Origin: JANNNF01 sp963772935
Lineage (GTDB): Bacteria > Pseudomonadota > Alphaproteobacteria > Rhodobacterales > Rhodobacteraceae
Length of the DNA: 64,000 nucleotides
NCBI GenBank assembly: GCA_963772935.1
Contig: CAVYZK010000009.1
Span: 682,001 to 746,000 of the forward strand
Reading direction: 5' to 3'
Of this stretch, positions 16,087 through 25,610 are shown one piece after another (the stretch's first letter is position 1; each line of letters opens with the position of its first letter). A program made the position numbers and the translations under genes. Below the pieces are notes generated by a model. It was not told where the DNA came from. It did no database searches and saw only the letters and a program-made list of their open reading frames with translations.

Positions 16087-17724
16087 ATGACTGATACCAA
16101 ACAGGCGGCCGCCATGGCGCATCCTGCCGTTCAGATGTACGCCGCCGAGCTGCGCGCCGGCAAGCTGAGCCGCCGTGAATTCCTGACCCGCACCACTGCG
16201 TTCGGGGTGTCTGCCGTAGCGGCCTACAGCCTGATGGGGATGACCGCCCCCGCTGCTGCACAAGAGGCCAAGGTTGGCGGCATCGTCCGCATGGCGATGG
16301 AAGTCAAAGGCACCAAAGACCCGCGTCTGGCAGACTGGCCGCAGATCGCCAACCTCTATCGTGGCTGGCTGGAATATCTGGTGCAGTACAACCCCGACGG
16401 CACCTTTGAGGGCCGCCTGCTGGAAAGCTGGACCACCAACGACAATGCCACCGAATACACGCTGGTCGTGCGTCCGGGTATCACCTGGAACAACGGCGAT
16501 GCCTTCACCGCCGATGATGTGGTGCGCAACTTTACCCGCTGGACCGATGGCAACGTCGAAGGCAACGCGATGGCGTCGCGCTTCCCCGGGCTGGTGAATG
16601 CCGAAACCAAGACGCTGCGCGACGGCGCTGTGGTCAAGGTTGACGACATGACCGTCAAACTGATGCTGACCGAGCCTGATATCGCCGTGGTCGCCAACAT
16701 GGCCGATTATCCGGCTGCTATCGTCCACTCCAGCCTGACCGATGGCATGGACCCGTCCACCAGCCCGATCGGCACTGGTCCTTACGTTCCGACCGAAGTG
16801 TCGGTGGGTCAGCGCGTTATTCTGGTGCGCGCACCGAACCACACCTGGTGGGGTGGCATGGCCCCGCTGGACGAGATTCACTACATCGACTTTGGCACCG
16901 ACCCTGCGGCCATGGTCGCCCTCGCCGGATCGGATGAGATTGACGCCAACTACGAATCGACCGGCGAATTCATCGACATCCTCGATGGCATGGGCTGGAA
17001 GAAGTATGAGGCTGTCACCGCCTCGACCATCGTGGCGCGCTTCAACTCCAACTCGGAACTCTACAAGAACAAGGCCGTCCGTCAGGCCCTGCAATTGGCG
17101 GTCGATCCGGCTGTGGTGCTTGAGCTTGGGTATAACAATCTGGGCCGTACTGCCGAAAACCACCACGCCTGCCCGGTGCACCCGGAATATGCCGAACTGC
17201 CAAAGCAGGTGATCAATCCCGCCGGGTTGAAGCCCGCGCTGGAAGCCGCTGGCATGACGGATGCCGAGTTCGAATTCATCAGCCTTGACGATGGCTGGGA
17301 AGCGGCAACCTCGGACGCCATCGCCGCACAGATGCGCGACGCGGGTGCCAACATCAAGCGGACGGTGATGCCGGGGTCTACCTTCTGGAACGACTGGCAG
17401 AAATACCCGTTCTCCTCGACCACCTGGAACCACCGCCCGCTGGCCGTGCAGAACATGAGCCTTGCCTACACCTCGGCAGGCTCGTGGAATGAGACCGGCA
17501 TGGCCAATGCCGAGTTTGATGCGGCAATGTCTGCGGCCCTTGCGATTGCAGATGCTGACAAGCGCCGCGAGTACGCGGCCAAGCTGGAAGCCATTCTGCA
17601 GGACGAAGGCTATATCGTGCAGCCGTTCTGGCGGTCCTTGTTCCGCCACGCCAAGGACAACATCCTTGGCATCGAACAGCACCCGTCGTTCGAGCATCAC
17701 CATTACAAATGGTCGATCGCCTGA
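16087..17724 (+). CDS. ABC transporter substrate-binding protein, family 5 (peptide type), Tat-exported
   Basis: This is a periplasmic solute-binding protein of the dipeptide/oligopeptide class. Of 545 residues, the first 58 form a Tat signal with KLSRREFLTRTTAFG and an AXA-type site at TAPAAAQ. The mature protein has family-5 marks: WPQIANLYRGWLEYLVQYN, GITWNNGDAFTADDVVRN and TSPIGTGPYVPTEVSVG. It is the first gene of a four-gene importer and has AGGGAGACTAGC before the ATG. Substrate cannot be read from sequence; peptide, opine or a related small molecule are all possible. The use of Tat export means that it folds before export, unusual but known for this subfamily. Confidence 0.93.
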   Translation: MTDTKQAAAMAHPAVQMYAAELRAGKLSRREFLTRTTAFGVSAVAAYSLMGMTAPAAAQEAKVGGIVRMAMEVKGTKDPRLADWPQIANLYRGWLEYLVQYNPDGTFEGRLLESWTTNDNATEYTLVVRPGITWNNGDAFTADDVVRNFTRWTDGNVEGNAMASRFPGLVNAETKTLRDGAVVKVDDMTVKLMLTEPDIAVVANMADYPAAIVHSSLTDGMDPSTSPIGTGPYVPTEVSVGQRVILVRAPNHTWWGGMAPLDEIHYIDFGTDPAAMVALAGSDEIDANYESTGEFIDILDGMGWKKYEAVTASTIVARFNSNSELYKNKAVRQALQLAVDPAVVLELGYNNLGRTAENHHACPVHPEYAELPKQVINPAGLKPALEAAGMTDAEFEFISLDDGWEAATSDAIAAQMRDAGANIKRTVMPGSTFWNDWQKYPFSSTTWNHRPLAVQNMSLAYTSAGSWNETGMANAEFDAAMSAALAIADADKRREYAAKLEAILQDEGYIVQPFWRSLFRHAKDNILGIEQHPSFEHHHYKWSIA

Positions 17725-17836
17725 TCTGACCTGACAGGCGGATGCGCGGGGCAATCCTCGCGCATCCTGCCCCGCCAGCCCGACGCATCTTCCGCGCCGC
17801 CAGCTTACTTTGACCTCGCAAGGGGAACCTATAGTC

Positions 17837-18922
17837 ATGCTCAAATTCGTGGCCCGCAGGCTTGGTGTCATGCTGTTGACCGCCATCGCCCTCACCTTCA
17901 TCGTGTTCTACCTGACCAACCTTGCCCCCAACCTTGAAAAGTTGGCGCGCAGTGAAGGGTCGGTGCGGATGACCGAGGAGTTGGTCAAAACCTGGATCGA
18001 ACAGAACGGCCATGGCGGGTCGGTCTTTGTGCGCTACGGGCAATGGGTGGGCGTGCTGCCCGGCTGGGTGCGCACCGATGAAAAGGGCGTGACGCGGGGC
18101 TTGTGCATTGACGGTGGGGTGACGGCAGAGGCAGCACCACGGTATTGCGGCATCTTGCAGGGCGACTGGGGCTTTTCGACCTTCGCCAAGGCCCCTGTTG
18201 CGACATTCCTGGGCGGCAAGCTGGCGGCAACCGGTTGGTTGATGCTGGCGGTGATGTTGGTGATGGTGCCCTGTTCGCTGTTGCTGGGCGTGCTGTCGGG
18301 GATGCGGGAAGGGTCGCGCACCGACCGGGTGCTGTCCACCTTTGCCATCGCATCGACCGCCACGCCGGAATATGTGTCGGGCGTTATTCTGGTGGCGCTG
18401 TTCGCGTCGTCCACCGGGGGCCTGTCGCCGATCCTGTATGACGCGGGCATCATCAGCACCAAGACGCTGTTCCTTGGGTCCTCTACCTCGGCGCTGGACG
18501 ATATCACCTTCTGGAACTTTGCCCTGCCCGTGATGACCATCGCGCTCTACGGCATCGGCTATATCGCCCGGATGACCCGTGCGTCGATGACCGAGGTGAT
18601 GACCCAGCAATACATCCGCACGGCCCGGCTCAAGGGCGTCAGCTTTCCGCAGGTGGTGATGAAACACGCCCTGCGCAACGCGCTGATTGCCCCCTTCACG
18701 GTGATCATGCTGCAATTCCCATGGCTGCTGAACGGCGTTGTGATCGTTGAATCCCTGTTCAACTACAAGGGCTTCGGCTGGACGCTGGTGCAAGCCGCTG
18801 GCAATAACGACATCGAATTGCTGCTTGGCTGTTCGGTCGTGGCCGTCTTCGTCGTTCTGGTAACACAGCTCATCTCGGATGTGGGCTATGTCTATCTGAA
18901 CCCCCGTATCCGCCTGGCCTGA
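17837..18922 (+). CDS. ABC transporter permease (DppB type)
   Basis: This is the inner-membrane channel subunit of the peptide-type importer. The 361-residue protein starts MLKFVARRLGVMLLTAIALT after AAGGGGA. A hydrophilic segment of about 80 residues (roughly 38-120, containing CIDGGVTAEAAPRYCGI) separates the first membrane helix from the rest; it is predicted periplasmic and carries two cysteines. The EAA loop that contacts the ATPase reads RTARLKGVSFPQVVMKHALR. The last helices follow LVQAAGNNDIELLLGCSVVA. The next permease starts ten bases after its stop. Confidence 0.94.
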   Translation: MLKFVARRLGVMLLTAIALTFIVFYLTNLAPNLEKLARSEGSVRMTEELVKTWIEQNGHGGSVFVRYGQWVGVLPGWVRTDEKGVTRGLCIDGGVTAEAAPRYCGILQGDWGFSTFAKAPVATFLGGKLAATGWLMLAVMLVMVPCSLLLGVLSGMREGSRTDRVLSTFAIASTATPEYVSGVILVALFASSTGGLSPILYDAGIISTKTLFLGSSTSALDDITFWNFALPVMTIALYGIGYIARMTRASMTEVMTQQYIRTARLKGVSFPQVVMKHALRNALIAPFTVIMLQFPWLLNGVVIVESLFNYKGFGWTLVQAAGNNDIELLLGCSVVAVFVVLVTQLISDVGYVYLNPRIRLA

Positions 18923-18931
18923 GGACCGATC

Positions 18932-20095
18932 ATGGAAGAACTCTCCTGGGGTGGTATCTTCGCCCGCGCGGCATGGCAGTTTCTGCCGGTCTGGATTGCG
19001 ATGGTGGCGTCGTTTGCCCTGTCAATCCGCTTCAAACGCAAACTCGGTCTGTATGGCAAGCTGTTTGACAGCCCGGTCGGCATGTTCGGCTATGGCATTG
19101 TGATCTTCTGGGTGTTCACGGCGATCTTTGCCGGCATGATCATCACGCAGGATCCGCTGGTGCAGGTGTCCGGGCTGAAGAACGCCCTGCCCGGCTCGCC
19201 ATTGAAGGCGCCCGAGCCTGGGGCTTACCTCTATTACCTGTTCGGTGGCGATCATCTGGCGCGCGATGTGTTCAGCCGGGTGGTGATGGGCGCGCGGCGG
19301 GTGTTGCAGATCGCCCCCGCAGCCACCCTGTTCGCCTTCATGGTCGGCATCACCCTTGGCCTGCCCGCAGGCTATTTCGGCGGCAAGCTTGATACGCTGA
19401 TCTCTTTCATCGCCAACCTCGTGCTGGCCTTCCCGGTGATCTTGCTGTTCTACCTGCTGGTCACGCCGGAAATCCGCAGTACGGGCGTGCCGATCGTGCT
19501 GGCCGCCGTGCTGTTCGTGTTCCCGATCATCTTTCTGGCCACGCTGTTCAACTCGCGCTTTCACACCAACGCCCCCAAGCGCAACCTTTATGTCGGGCTG
19601 ACGCTGGTGATCGGGCTTTGGGCCTATTCCGGGCTTGCCTTCAACATGGACCCCACCGGCATCTGGGCGATGGACCCCAACCTGCTGAACGTGTTCGTGT
19701 CGGTGGTCTTCGTCAACGCGCCGGGGGTGTTCCGCATCGTGCGCGGCATCGTGATGGACATCAAGGCGCGCGACTATGTGGCCGCTGGCCAGACGCGTGG
19801 CGAATCCCCGTGGTACATCATGCTGTGGGAGATTTTGCCAAACGCCCGTGGCCCGCTGATCGTCGATTTCTGCCTGCGCATCGGCTATACCACCATCCTG
19901 CTCGGCACGCTTGGCTTCTTCGGTCTGGGCGTATCCCCGGAATCCCCCGACTGGGGCAGCACGATCGACGATGGCCGCAAACTGCTGTCGGTCTACCTGC
20001 ACCCCGCCGTGGTTCCGGCGCTGGCGCTGATGAGCCTCGTCCTTGGCCTGAACCTTCTGGCGGACGGGTTGCGCGAAGAAAGTCTGAGGGACTGA
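18932..20095 (+). CDS. ABC transporter permease (DppC type)
   Basis: This is the second channel subunit (387 residues). It starts MEELSWGGIFARAAWQFLPV, longer than a typical DppC, with an extra N-terminal helix before the usual cytoplasmic KLFDSPVGMFGYG segment. The EAA-type loop reads YVAAGQTRGESPWYIMLWEI followed by LPNARGPLIVDF. Near the end are GLGVSPESPDWGSTIDDGRK and LGLNLLADGLREESLRD, typical of the family. It is ten bases downstream of the DppB-type gene; the ATPase follows after a 98-base gap that holds an inverted copy of the intergenic repeat. Confidence 0.94.
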   Translation: MEELSWGGIFARAAWQFLPVWIAMVASFALSIRFKRKLGLYGKLFDSPVGMFGYGIVIFWVFTAIFAGMIITQDPLVQVSGLKNALPGSPLKAPEPGAYLYYLFGGDHLARDVFSRVVMGARRVLQIAPAATLFAFMVGITLGLPAGYFGGKLDTLISFIANLVLAFPVILLFYLLVTPEIRSTGVPIVLAAVLFVFPIIFLATLFNSRFHTNAPKRNLYVGLTLVIGLWAYSGLAFNMDPTGIWAMDPNLLNVFVSVVFVNAPGVFRIVRGIVMDIKARDYVAAGQTRGESPWYIMLWEILPNARGPLIVDFCLRIGYTTILLGTLGFFGLGVSPESPDWGSTIDDGRKLLSVYLHPAVVPALALMSLVLGLNLLADGLREESLRD

Positions 20096-20110
20096 TGCCC
20101 CGCCGCCCTG

Positions 20111-20161
20111 CATCCATTTTCTGTCTCTAAATATCCCGGGGGTCCGGGGGCTGGCCCCCGG
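20111..20161 (-). repeat. intergenic GC-hairpin/GATATTT element, copy 2 (inverted)
   Basis: Read on the minus strand it gives CCGGGGGCCAGCCCCCGG, then a GGACCC spacer and CCCCGGGATATTTAGAGACA followed by GAAAATGG. It matches copy 1 almost base for base over the ATATTT...AGACAGAAAATG part. It lies inside the importer operon between the second permease and the ATPase gene, pointing against transcription. Confidence 0.7.
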
Positions 20162-20193
20162 TTCCCAACCTCTCCACCAACGCGAGGCCTGCC

Positions 20194-22276
20194 ATGTCAG
20201 ACTGGGATCCCAGCAAACCCATCCTCGAAATCGAGAATCTCTCGATCAGCTTTTTCACCCGGCTGCGCGAAATCCCCGCCGTGATGGATTTTTCCTGCAC
20301 CGTGATGCCCGGCGAGGCGATGGGGCTGGTGGGCGAGTCTGGCTGCGGTAAATCCACCGTCGCCCTTGCGGTGATGCGCGACCTCGGCAAGAACGGCCGC
20401 ATCGTTGGCGGGTCGATCAAGTTCAAGGGCCGCGATCTGACCAATATGGGCGATGAGGAGCTGCGCAAGATCCGCGGCTCGGAAATCGCGATGATCTATC
20501 AGGAACCGATGGCCTCGCTGAACCCGGCGATGAAGATCGGTGCGCAACTGGCCGAAGTGCCGATGATCCATGAAGGCATGGGCCGCGACGAGGCGTGGAA
20601 GCTGGCGCGCCAGATCGTGGCCGACGTGCGCCTGCCCGACCCCGACCGCATCATCAACGCCTATCCGCATCAGTTGTCGGGTGGTCAGCAGCAGCGCATC
20701 GTCATCGCCATGGCGCTGATGTCGAAGCCCGCGTTGCTGATTTTGGATGAACCCACCACCGCGCTGGATGTGACGGTTGAGGCCGGCATCGTCGATCTGG
20801 TCAAGGATCTTGGGACCAAATACGGCACCTCGATGCTGTTCATCAGCCACAACCTTGGCCTGATCCTTGATACATGCGACCGGCTGTGCGTGATGTATTC
20901 CGGCGAGGCGGTGGAAACCGGCAATGTGGTGCAAGTGTTTGACAAGATGCGCCATCCCTATACGCAGGCGCTGTTCCGCTCGATTCCGCTGCCGGGGGCC
21001 GACAAGAACTCGCGCCCGCTTGTGGCCATTCCCGGCAACTTCCCGCTGCCGCATGAACGCCCCAAGGGATGCAACTTTGGCCCGCGTTGTGATTATTTTC
21101 AGGATGGTCGCTGCAATGCCGCCGAGGTGCCGATGTCGCCCGTGCCCGGCGACGACCGCCATGCCAGCCGCTGTGTGAAGTGGCAAGAGATCGACTGGAA
21201 CGCCCCGATGGCGGTCAGCAATGCCAAGGAAAAGCTGCCGGTCGGCAAGGTCGTGTTGAAGATGGAGGATTTGCGGAAATATTACTCCGTCTCCTCGGGT
21301 GCGTTTGGTGGCGGTGCGACCAAAGTCGTCAAGGCCAACGAAACGCTCAGCTTTGAGGCCCGTGAGGGCGAGACCCTCGCCATCGTGGGCGAGAGCGGTT
21401 GCGGCAAATCCACCTTTGCCAAGGTGCTGATGGGTCTGGAAACCGCGACCTCGGGCAGCATCATGCTGTTTGACGAAAACGTGCAATCGACGCCCATTCA
21501 GAAACGCAACGTCGATACGGTGTCATCCGTGCAGATGGTGTTCCAGAACCCGTTTGACACGCTGAACCCGTCGATGACCGTGGGCCGCCAGATCATCCGC
21601 GCGCTGGAGATTTTCAAGCAAGGCAATTCCGATGCCGAGCGTGAGGCCCGGATGCTGGAACTGCTGGACCTGGTGAAGCTGCCGCGCGCCTTTGCCGAAC
21701 GGATGCCGCGCCAGTTGTCGGGCGGGCAAAAGCAACGTGTCGGCATCGCCCGCGCCTTTGCCGGTGGGGCCAAGGTGGTGGTGGCGGATGAACCTGTCAG
21801 CGCCCTTGGATGTGTCGGTGCAGGCCGCCGTGACCGATCTGCTGATGGAGATTCAGCGCAAGAACCGCACCACCCTGCTGTTCATCAGCCACGATCTGTC
21901 CATCGTGCGGTACCTCAGCGACCGGGTGATGGTGATGTATCTGGGCCATGTGGTCGAAATGGGCACCACCGATCAGGTGTTCCAGCCGCCCTACCACCCG
22001 TATACCGAGGCGCTGCTGTCTGCCGTGCCGATTGCCGACACCAAGGTGATCCGCAAGCGCATCGTGCTGGAGGGCGATATCCCGTCAGCGATGAACCCGC
22101 CGCCCGGCTGCCCGTTCCAGACCCGCTGCCGCTGGAAATCCCAGGTGCCGGGCAATCTGTGCGAAACGGTGATGCCACCCGTGCAGATGCTGGCGGGCGG
22201 GCATCAGGTGAAGTGCCACCTGTCGGCGGATGTGCTGGCGCAGATGGAACCCGTGATCAAGATCGCCGCCGAATAG
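20194..22276 (+). CDS. ABC importer ATPase with two fused nucleotide-binding domains, one frameshift
   Basis: One polypeptide (about 693 residues) carries both ATPase domains of a peptide-type importer, DppD-like then DppF-like. Domain 1 has GLVGESGCGKSTVALAVM, HQLSGGQQQRIVIAMAL and LLILDEPTTALDV; domain 2 has AIVGESGCGKSTFAKVLM, RQLSGGQKQRVGIARAF and the Walker B VVVADEPVSALD. Each is followed by the Cys-rich oligopeptide extension (CNFGPRCDYFQDGRC; GCPFQTRCRW). The fusion itself looks genuine. In domain 2 the frame breaks near 21803-21807 (GCCCTTGGAT, one extra base) exactly inside the D-loop; deleting one base restores SALDVSVQAAVTDLL to the stop at 22276. Confidence 0.9.
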
Positions 22277-22313
22277 GGCAACGCGGCAGAGCCAGCAAAA
22301 TAGCTTGCCTGAC

Positions 22314-22342
22314 GCAAGGGGAATGGTGCTTACTCCCCTTGC
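22314..22342 (+). terminator. hairpin after the ABC importer operon
   Basis: The arms GCAAGGGGA (22314-22322) and TCCCCTTGC (22334-22342) pair perfectly over nine bases with an eleven-base loop, followed by ATTTCAT. It is a plausible weak terminator of the importer operon or a leader hairpin of the RTX gene, which starts 28 bases later. Confidence 0.45.
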
Positions 22343-22370
22343 ATTTCATCAGGTATTTCAGGGGCTCCAC

Positions 22371-23987
22371 ATGGCATCTTTCACATTAACTGGTCTTGGC
22401 ACCACGTTTCAGACGCTTGCCGCGGGCGAGTTGGGGTTCATCAGCACAACGGGCCTGTTGATCCCCACGACCGGCACTTCGGTTACAATCACGGGCAGCA
22501 ACGCCAGTGTTGTGAATCAGGGCACCATCTATGGCCCGCTTTATGGCATATTCGTTGACAGCGTGGCGACCAGCACCACGATCAGCAACTCGGGCGAGAT
22601 TCTGGCGCAAAGCCTTGCAATCTACGTCAACACGGCGGGTGGCACCTCTAACACCACGATCGTCAACAGTGGTGTGATCCGGGGTCTGACCGTCGACACC
22701 GATGGCATTTTCATCGGAACGGGCAGCAACCGGATTACGAACTACGGCGAGATTACCATGATCGGGGATGAGGCGATCCAGTTGTCGTCCGGCTTCAACG
22801 CGGGCTTTTTGATGAACCGCATCTGGAACGACGGCACAATGTCGAATGCCTCGGGTGGCAGGGTGATCCTGACTGCGAATGATCAGGATTACCTGACCAA
22901 CACGGGCACCCTGATGGGCAATATCTTCCTTGCCGGGGCGGAAGACCGGCTGTTCAATCGTGGGTTGATTTCTGGCGAAATAGACCTTGGCATTGGCGAC
23001 GATCTGTTCGACGGGCGCGGCGGCAGCGTGTCGGGCACGGTGCGGGGCGATGCTGGCAACGACCGGCTGTTTGGCGGCGACGAGGATGATACCCTGCGCG
23101 GCGAGGACGGCAATGACAGCCTGTATGGCGGCAACGGCGACGATCTGCTGTCGGGCGATGTGGGCGACAATCTGGTGATCGGCGGGGCTGGCAACGACGA
23201 TCTGGAATCCGATCTTGGCACCAGCACGCTGTACGGCGGCGCGGGGGATGACCGGGTCGGCGTGTTCGTCGATGGGTTGGCCGATTTCCTGTATGGCGGT
23301 GTCGGCACCGATACGCTTGTGCTGGACGGCAAATTTTCCGATGCCGGCGTGACGGTCGGGCGGATGGGGGCGATCACGACTTTCACCCTGAACGACGCGC
23401 CCGCAACCCCGGCCACCACCGGCACTGCCGCGCAGTTTGAGGCGCTGGAGTTTCTGGGCAGCAATTTTGGCGATGATGTGACGGCCACGACAGGCGATGA
23501 TATTCTGCGCGGCGCGGTGGACGACACCACGCTGGACGACGACCGTCTGCTAGGCCTCGCGGGGGATGACCGGATCAACGGCGTGAACGGCGACGACTCG
23601 CTTTATGGCGGCGACGGGGCTGATGTGCTGACGGGCGGTTTGGGCCGGGACGAGTTGTATGGCGGCACGGGGGCGGACCGCTTTGTGTTTACCCTGACGA
23701 CCGAGTCGCCCGATACCGCCAACCGCGACCGGCTGCGCGATTTTGAGGCCGGGGTGGACAGGATCGACCTGACCGGCATCGACGCCAACACCACCAACGG
23801 GGCTGCGGACGACGCCTTTGCCTACCTTGCCGCAGGGGCCTTTACCGGGGTGGCCGGGCAGTTGCGCTATACGGTTTCGGGGGCGAACATCATTCTGCGC
23901 GGCGATGTCGATGGCGATTCCGTCGCAGACTTCAGCCTGCATATCTTTGGTGCGGCGAGTCTGGCCGTGGGCGATCTGATCCTGTGA
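22371..23987 (+). CDS. RTX calcium-binding protein with N-terminal beta-helix repeats
   Basis: This is a probable secreted protein exported by a type I system (none in this window). The first half (to about residue 215) repeats a short motif, for example VNQGTIYG, ISNSGEIL, IVNSGVIRG, ITNYGEITM, LTNTGTLMG and LFNRGLISG, typical of a right-handed parallel beta-helix. The second half has nonapeptide RTX repeats (GDAGNDRLFGGDEDDTL, EDGNDSLYGGNGDDLL, GGDGADVLTGGLGRDELYGG) that bind Ca2+. The end (RLRDFEAGVDRIDLTGID, then AVGDLIL) matches the serralysin-type C-terminal secretion region. There is no N-terminal signal. No enzyme motif is visible, so adhesion or surface coating is the likely role. 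Start ATG 22371. Confidence 0.88.
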   Translation: MASFTLTGLGTTFQTLAAGELGFISTTGLLIPTTGTSVTITGSNASVVNQGTIYGPLYGIFVDSVATSTTISNSGEILAQSLAIYVNTAGGTSNTTIVNSGVIRGLTVDTDGIFIGTGSNRITNYGEITMIGDEAIQLSSGFNAGFLMNRIWNDGTMSNASGGRVILTANDQDYLTNTGTLMGNIFLAGAEDRLFNRGLISGEIDLGIGDDLFDGRGGSVSGTVRGDAGNDRLFGGDEDDTLRGEDGNDSLYGGNGDDLLSGDVGDNLVIGGAGNDDLESDLGTSTLYGGAGDDRVGVFVDGLADFLYGGVGTDTLVLDGKFSDAGVTVGRMGAITTFTLNDAPATPATTGTAAQFEALEFLGSNFGDDVTATTGDDILRGAVDDTTLDDDRLLGLAGDDRINGVNGDDSLYGGDGADVLTGGLGRDELYGGTGADRFVFTLTTESPDTANRDRLRDFEAGVDRIDLTGIDANTTNGAADDAFAYLAAGAFTGVAGQLRYTVSGANIILRGDVDGDSVADFSLHIFGAASLAVGDLIL

Positions 23988-24030
23988 CAGGGTTCGGGGG
24001 CGTGTGCTGTTCAGGCACGCCCCCTGCCCC

Positions 24031-24642
24031 CTAGCCGAGGATCGCCTTCACATAATTCTTGGTCTCGGCAAAGGGTGGGATGCCGCCGTGTTTCTCCACC
24101 GCGCCCGGGCCTGCGTTATAGGCCGCAAGCGCCAGCCGCCAACTGCCGAATTTGTTATACATCATCGACAGATAGCGCGCCCCGCCTTCAAGATTTTCAT
24201 GCGGGTTGCTGATATCGACACCCAGCTTTTGCGCAGTGCCCGGCATCAGTTGCGCCAGCCCGGTCGCCCCTGCCGTTGACACCGCCCCGGGGTTCCAGCC
24301 GGATTCCTGTTGCACCAGCCGCAGGAACAAATCCTCTGGCACGCCATGCTTGCGGGCAGCGGCCTTGGCCACTTCCAGAAACGCGCCTTTGTAATTGCCG
24401 CGATAGCGCGGCGTGGACTCTGCCACCTCGGTCTTGTCTTTGCCCTTGCCCTTGGGCGTCAGCTTGACTGATGCGTCGTATTGCTTGGCCAGACGGCCAT
24501 CCAGCAGCTTGGACTGCGATTTGAAGATCGAATTGCGCGATTTGCTGGACCCCGACAGCGTCAGCCCTTCGGCATCCGCGCCCCCCGGCACGGCCAGCAT
24601 CAGCCCGAACAGAACCGACGCGACAAGACCTATTTGTTTCAT
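24031..24642 (-). CDS. lytic transglycosylase (SLT domain), secreted
   Basis: This is a periplasmic murein lytic transglycosylase that cuts the MurNAc-GlcNAc bond to 1,6-anhydro ends. The 203-residue protein has a signal peptide (MKQIGLVASVLFGLMLAVPG, cleaved near ADA-EG), a basic linker (KLTPKGKGKDKT) and a C-terminal Slt domain. The catalytic Glu is in LVQQESGWNPGAVSTAG, followed by ATGLAQLMPGTAQKLGV, GGARYLSMMYNKFGSW and ALAAYNAGPGAVEKHGG. The signal peptide sets the start at 24642, although the frame is open further upstream. A TATAGT -10-like box lies on the minus strand at 24681-24676. It is divergent from ssb. Confidence 0.93.
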   Translation of the reverse strand: MKQIGLVASVLFGLMLAVPGGADAEGLTLSGSSKSRNSIFKSQSKLLDGRLAKQYDASVKLTPKGKGKDKTEVAESTPRYRGNYKGAFLEVAKAAARKHGVPEDLFLRLVQQESGWNPGAVSTAGATGLAQLMPGTAQKLGVDISNPHENLEGGARYLSMMYNKFGSWRLALAAYNAGPGAVEKHGGIPPFAETKNYVKAILG

Positions 24643-24833
24643 GCACCCAAACCAGATCAAAAGCTGACTGTCGCGACTATACGGATTTTCCGCCAGAGCG
24701 CTACCCCCGCCATCCGTGACAGGCTGCCTGCCTCGTTGCAGCGCCAGCCTGCCACGGGTATAGGCTTTGTTAACCAGATCCGGCGAGGCTGTCGGCATCT
24801 AAGAATCATGCGAATGTGAAAAGGGAGCGTGTC

Positions 24834-25388
24834 ATGGCTGGGTCGGTCAACAAGGTGATCATCGTCGGAAACCTCGGCCGCGACCCCGAGGTGCGCAGCT
24901 TTCCCAATGGCGGCAAGGTGGTGAACCTGCGCATCGCCACGTCTGAAAACTGGCGTGACAAGGCAAGTGGCGAGCGGAAAGAGCGGACCGAATGGCATTC
25001 GGTCGCGATTTTCAACGAGGCCTTGGGCAAGATCGCCGAGCAGTATCTGAAGAAAGGCTCGACCGTCTATATCGAGGGCCAGTTGGAAACCCGCAAATGG
25101 CAGGACCAGTCCGGGGCCGACCGCTATACCACCGAGGTGGTGCTGCGGCAGTTCCGGGGCGAGTTGACCCTGCTGGGCGGGCGTGATGGCGGCGGTGGTG
25201 GCGGCGGCAATTCCGGCGGTGGTTATGATGATCGCGGCGGCTATGAAGATGCGGGCAGCGGTGGCGGCTATGGCGGTGGTGCCTCGTCGGGCGGTCGCGG
25301 CGGGTCGGGCGGCGGGTCCGGTGGCGGCGCGTCGTCGGGCGGCGGCCGGGGCCGGGCGTCGGATATGGATGACGAAATTCCGTTCTGA
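24834..25388 (+). CDS. ssb: single-stranded DNA-binding protein
   Basis: SSB coats single-stranded DNA in replication and repair and recruits partners through its acidic tip. The 184-residue protein has an OB fold (KVIIVGNLGRDPEVRSFPNG, SVAIFNEALGKIAEQYLKKG, VYIEGQLETRKWQD), a long Gly/Ser-rich linker from about residue 122, and the tip DMDDEIPF. I chose ATG 24834 with GGGAG eight bases upstream. The Gly-rich linker comes from GGCGGT-type codon repeats at 25190-25350, a region where indels would be expected, yet the frame is intact. Confidence 0.98.
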   Translation: MAGSVNKVIIVGNLGRDPEVRSFPNGGKVVNLRIATSENWRDKASGERKERTEWHSVAIFNEALGKIAEQYLKKGSTVYIEGQLETRKWQDQSGADRYTTEVVLRQFRGELTLLGGRDGGGGGGGNSGGGYDDRGGYEDAGSGGGYGGGASSGGRGGSGGGSGGGASSGGGRGRASDMDDEIPF

Positions 25389-25453
25389 GGCGGTTCCGGT
25401 CGGTATTGGGTTTTCGCTGAACCGGGGGGCTTGTCAGTGCCCCCCACCCCCAG

Positions 25454-25476
25454 CCCCTCCCCACGAGGGGGAGGGG
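25454..25476. terminator. GC-rich hairpin after ssb
   Basis: CCCCTCCCC (25454-25462) pairs perfectly with GGGGAGGGG (25468-25476) across a five-base loop, within a C-rich stretch that starts at 25440. There is no T run, so it is either a processed-end hairpin for ssb mRNA or a dispersed intergenic palindrome. The rest of the 222-base ssb-sufT gap holds no recognisable gene. Confidence 0.45.
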
Positions 25477-25610
25477 AGGCGACGGGTTTGGCTTGGGCGG
25501 CGGTCGTGGACGTGTGAGCCATACCCTGTGCCGTTCCCGCAGCCACTGGACCCCGGCCTGTGCATTCCCTATATAATTGCTCAACTACCAGACGCAGAGC
25601 AGGACATACC

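Noticed and set aside
15868..17901. Long open frame (677 codons) antisense to the ABC binding protein gene
   Set aside because: It mirrors the codon pattern of a strongly coding plus-strand gene with signal peptide and family motifs. Long antisense frames are expected in GC-rich DNA, and this one has no recognisable protein features. The same applies to 2250-3734, 4231-5832, 30096-32048 and 46989-49052.
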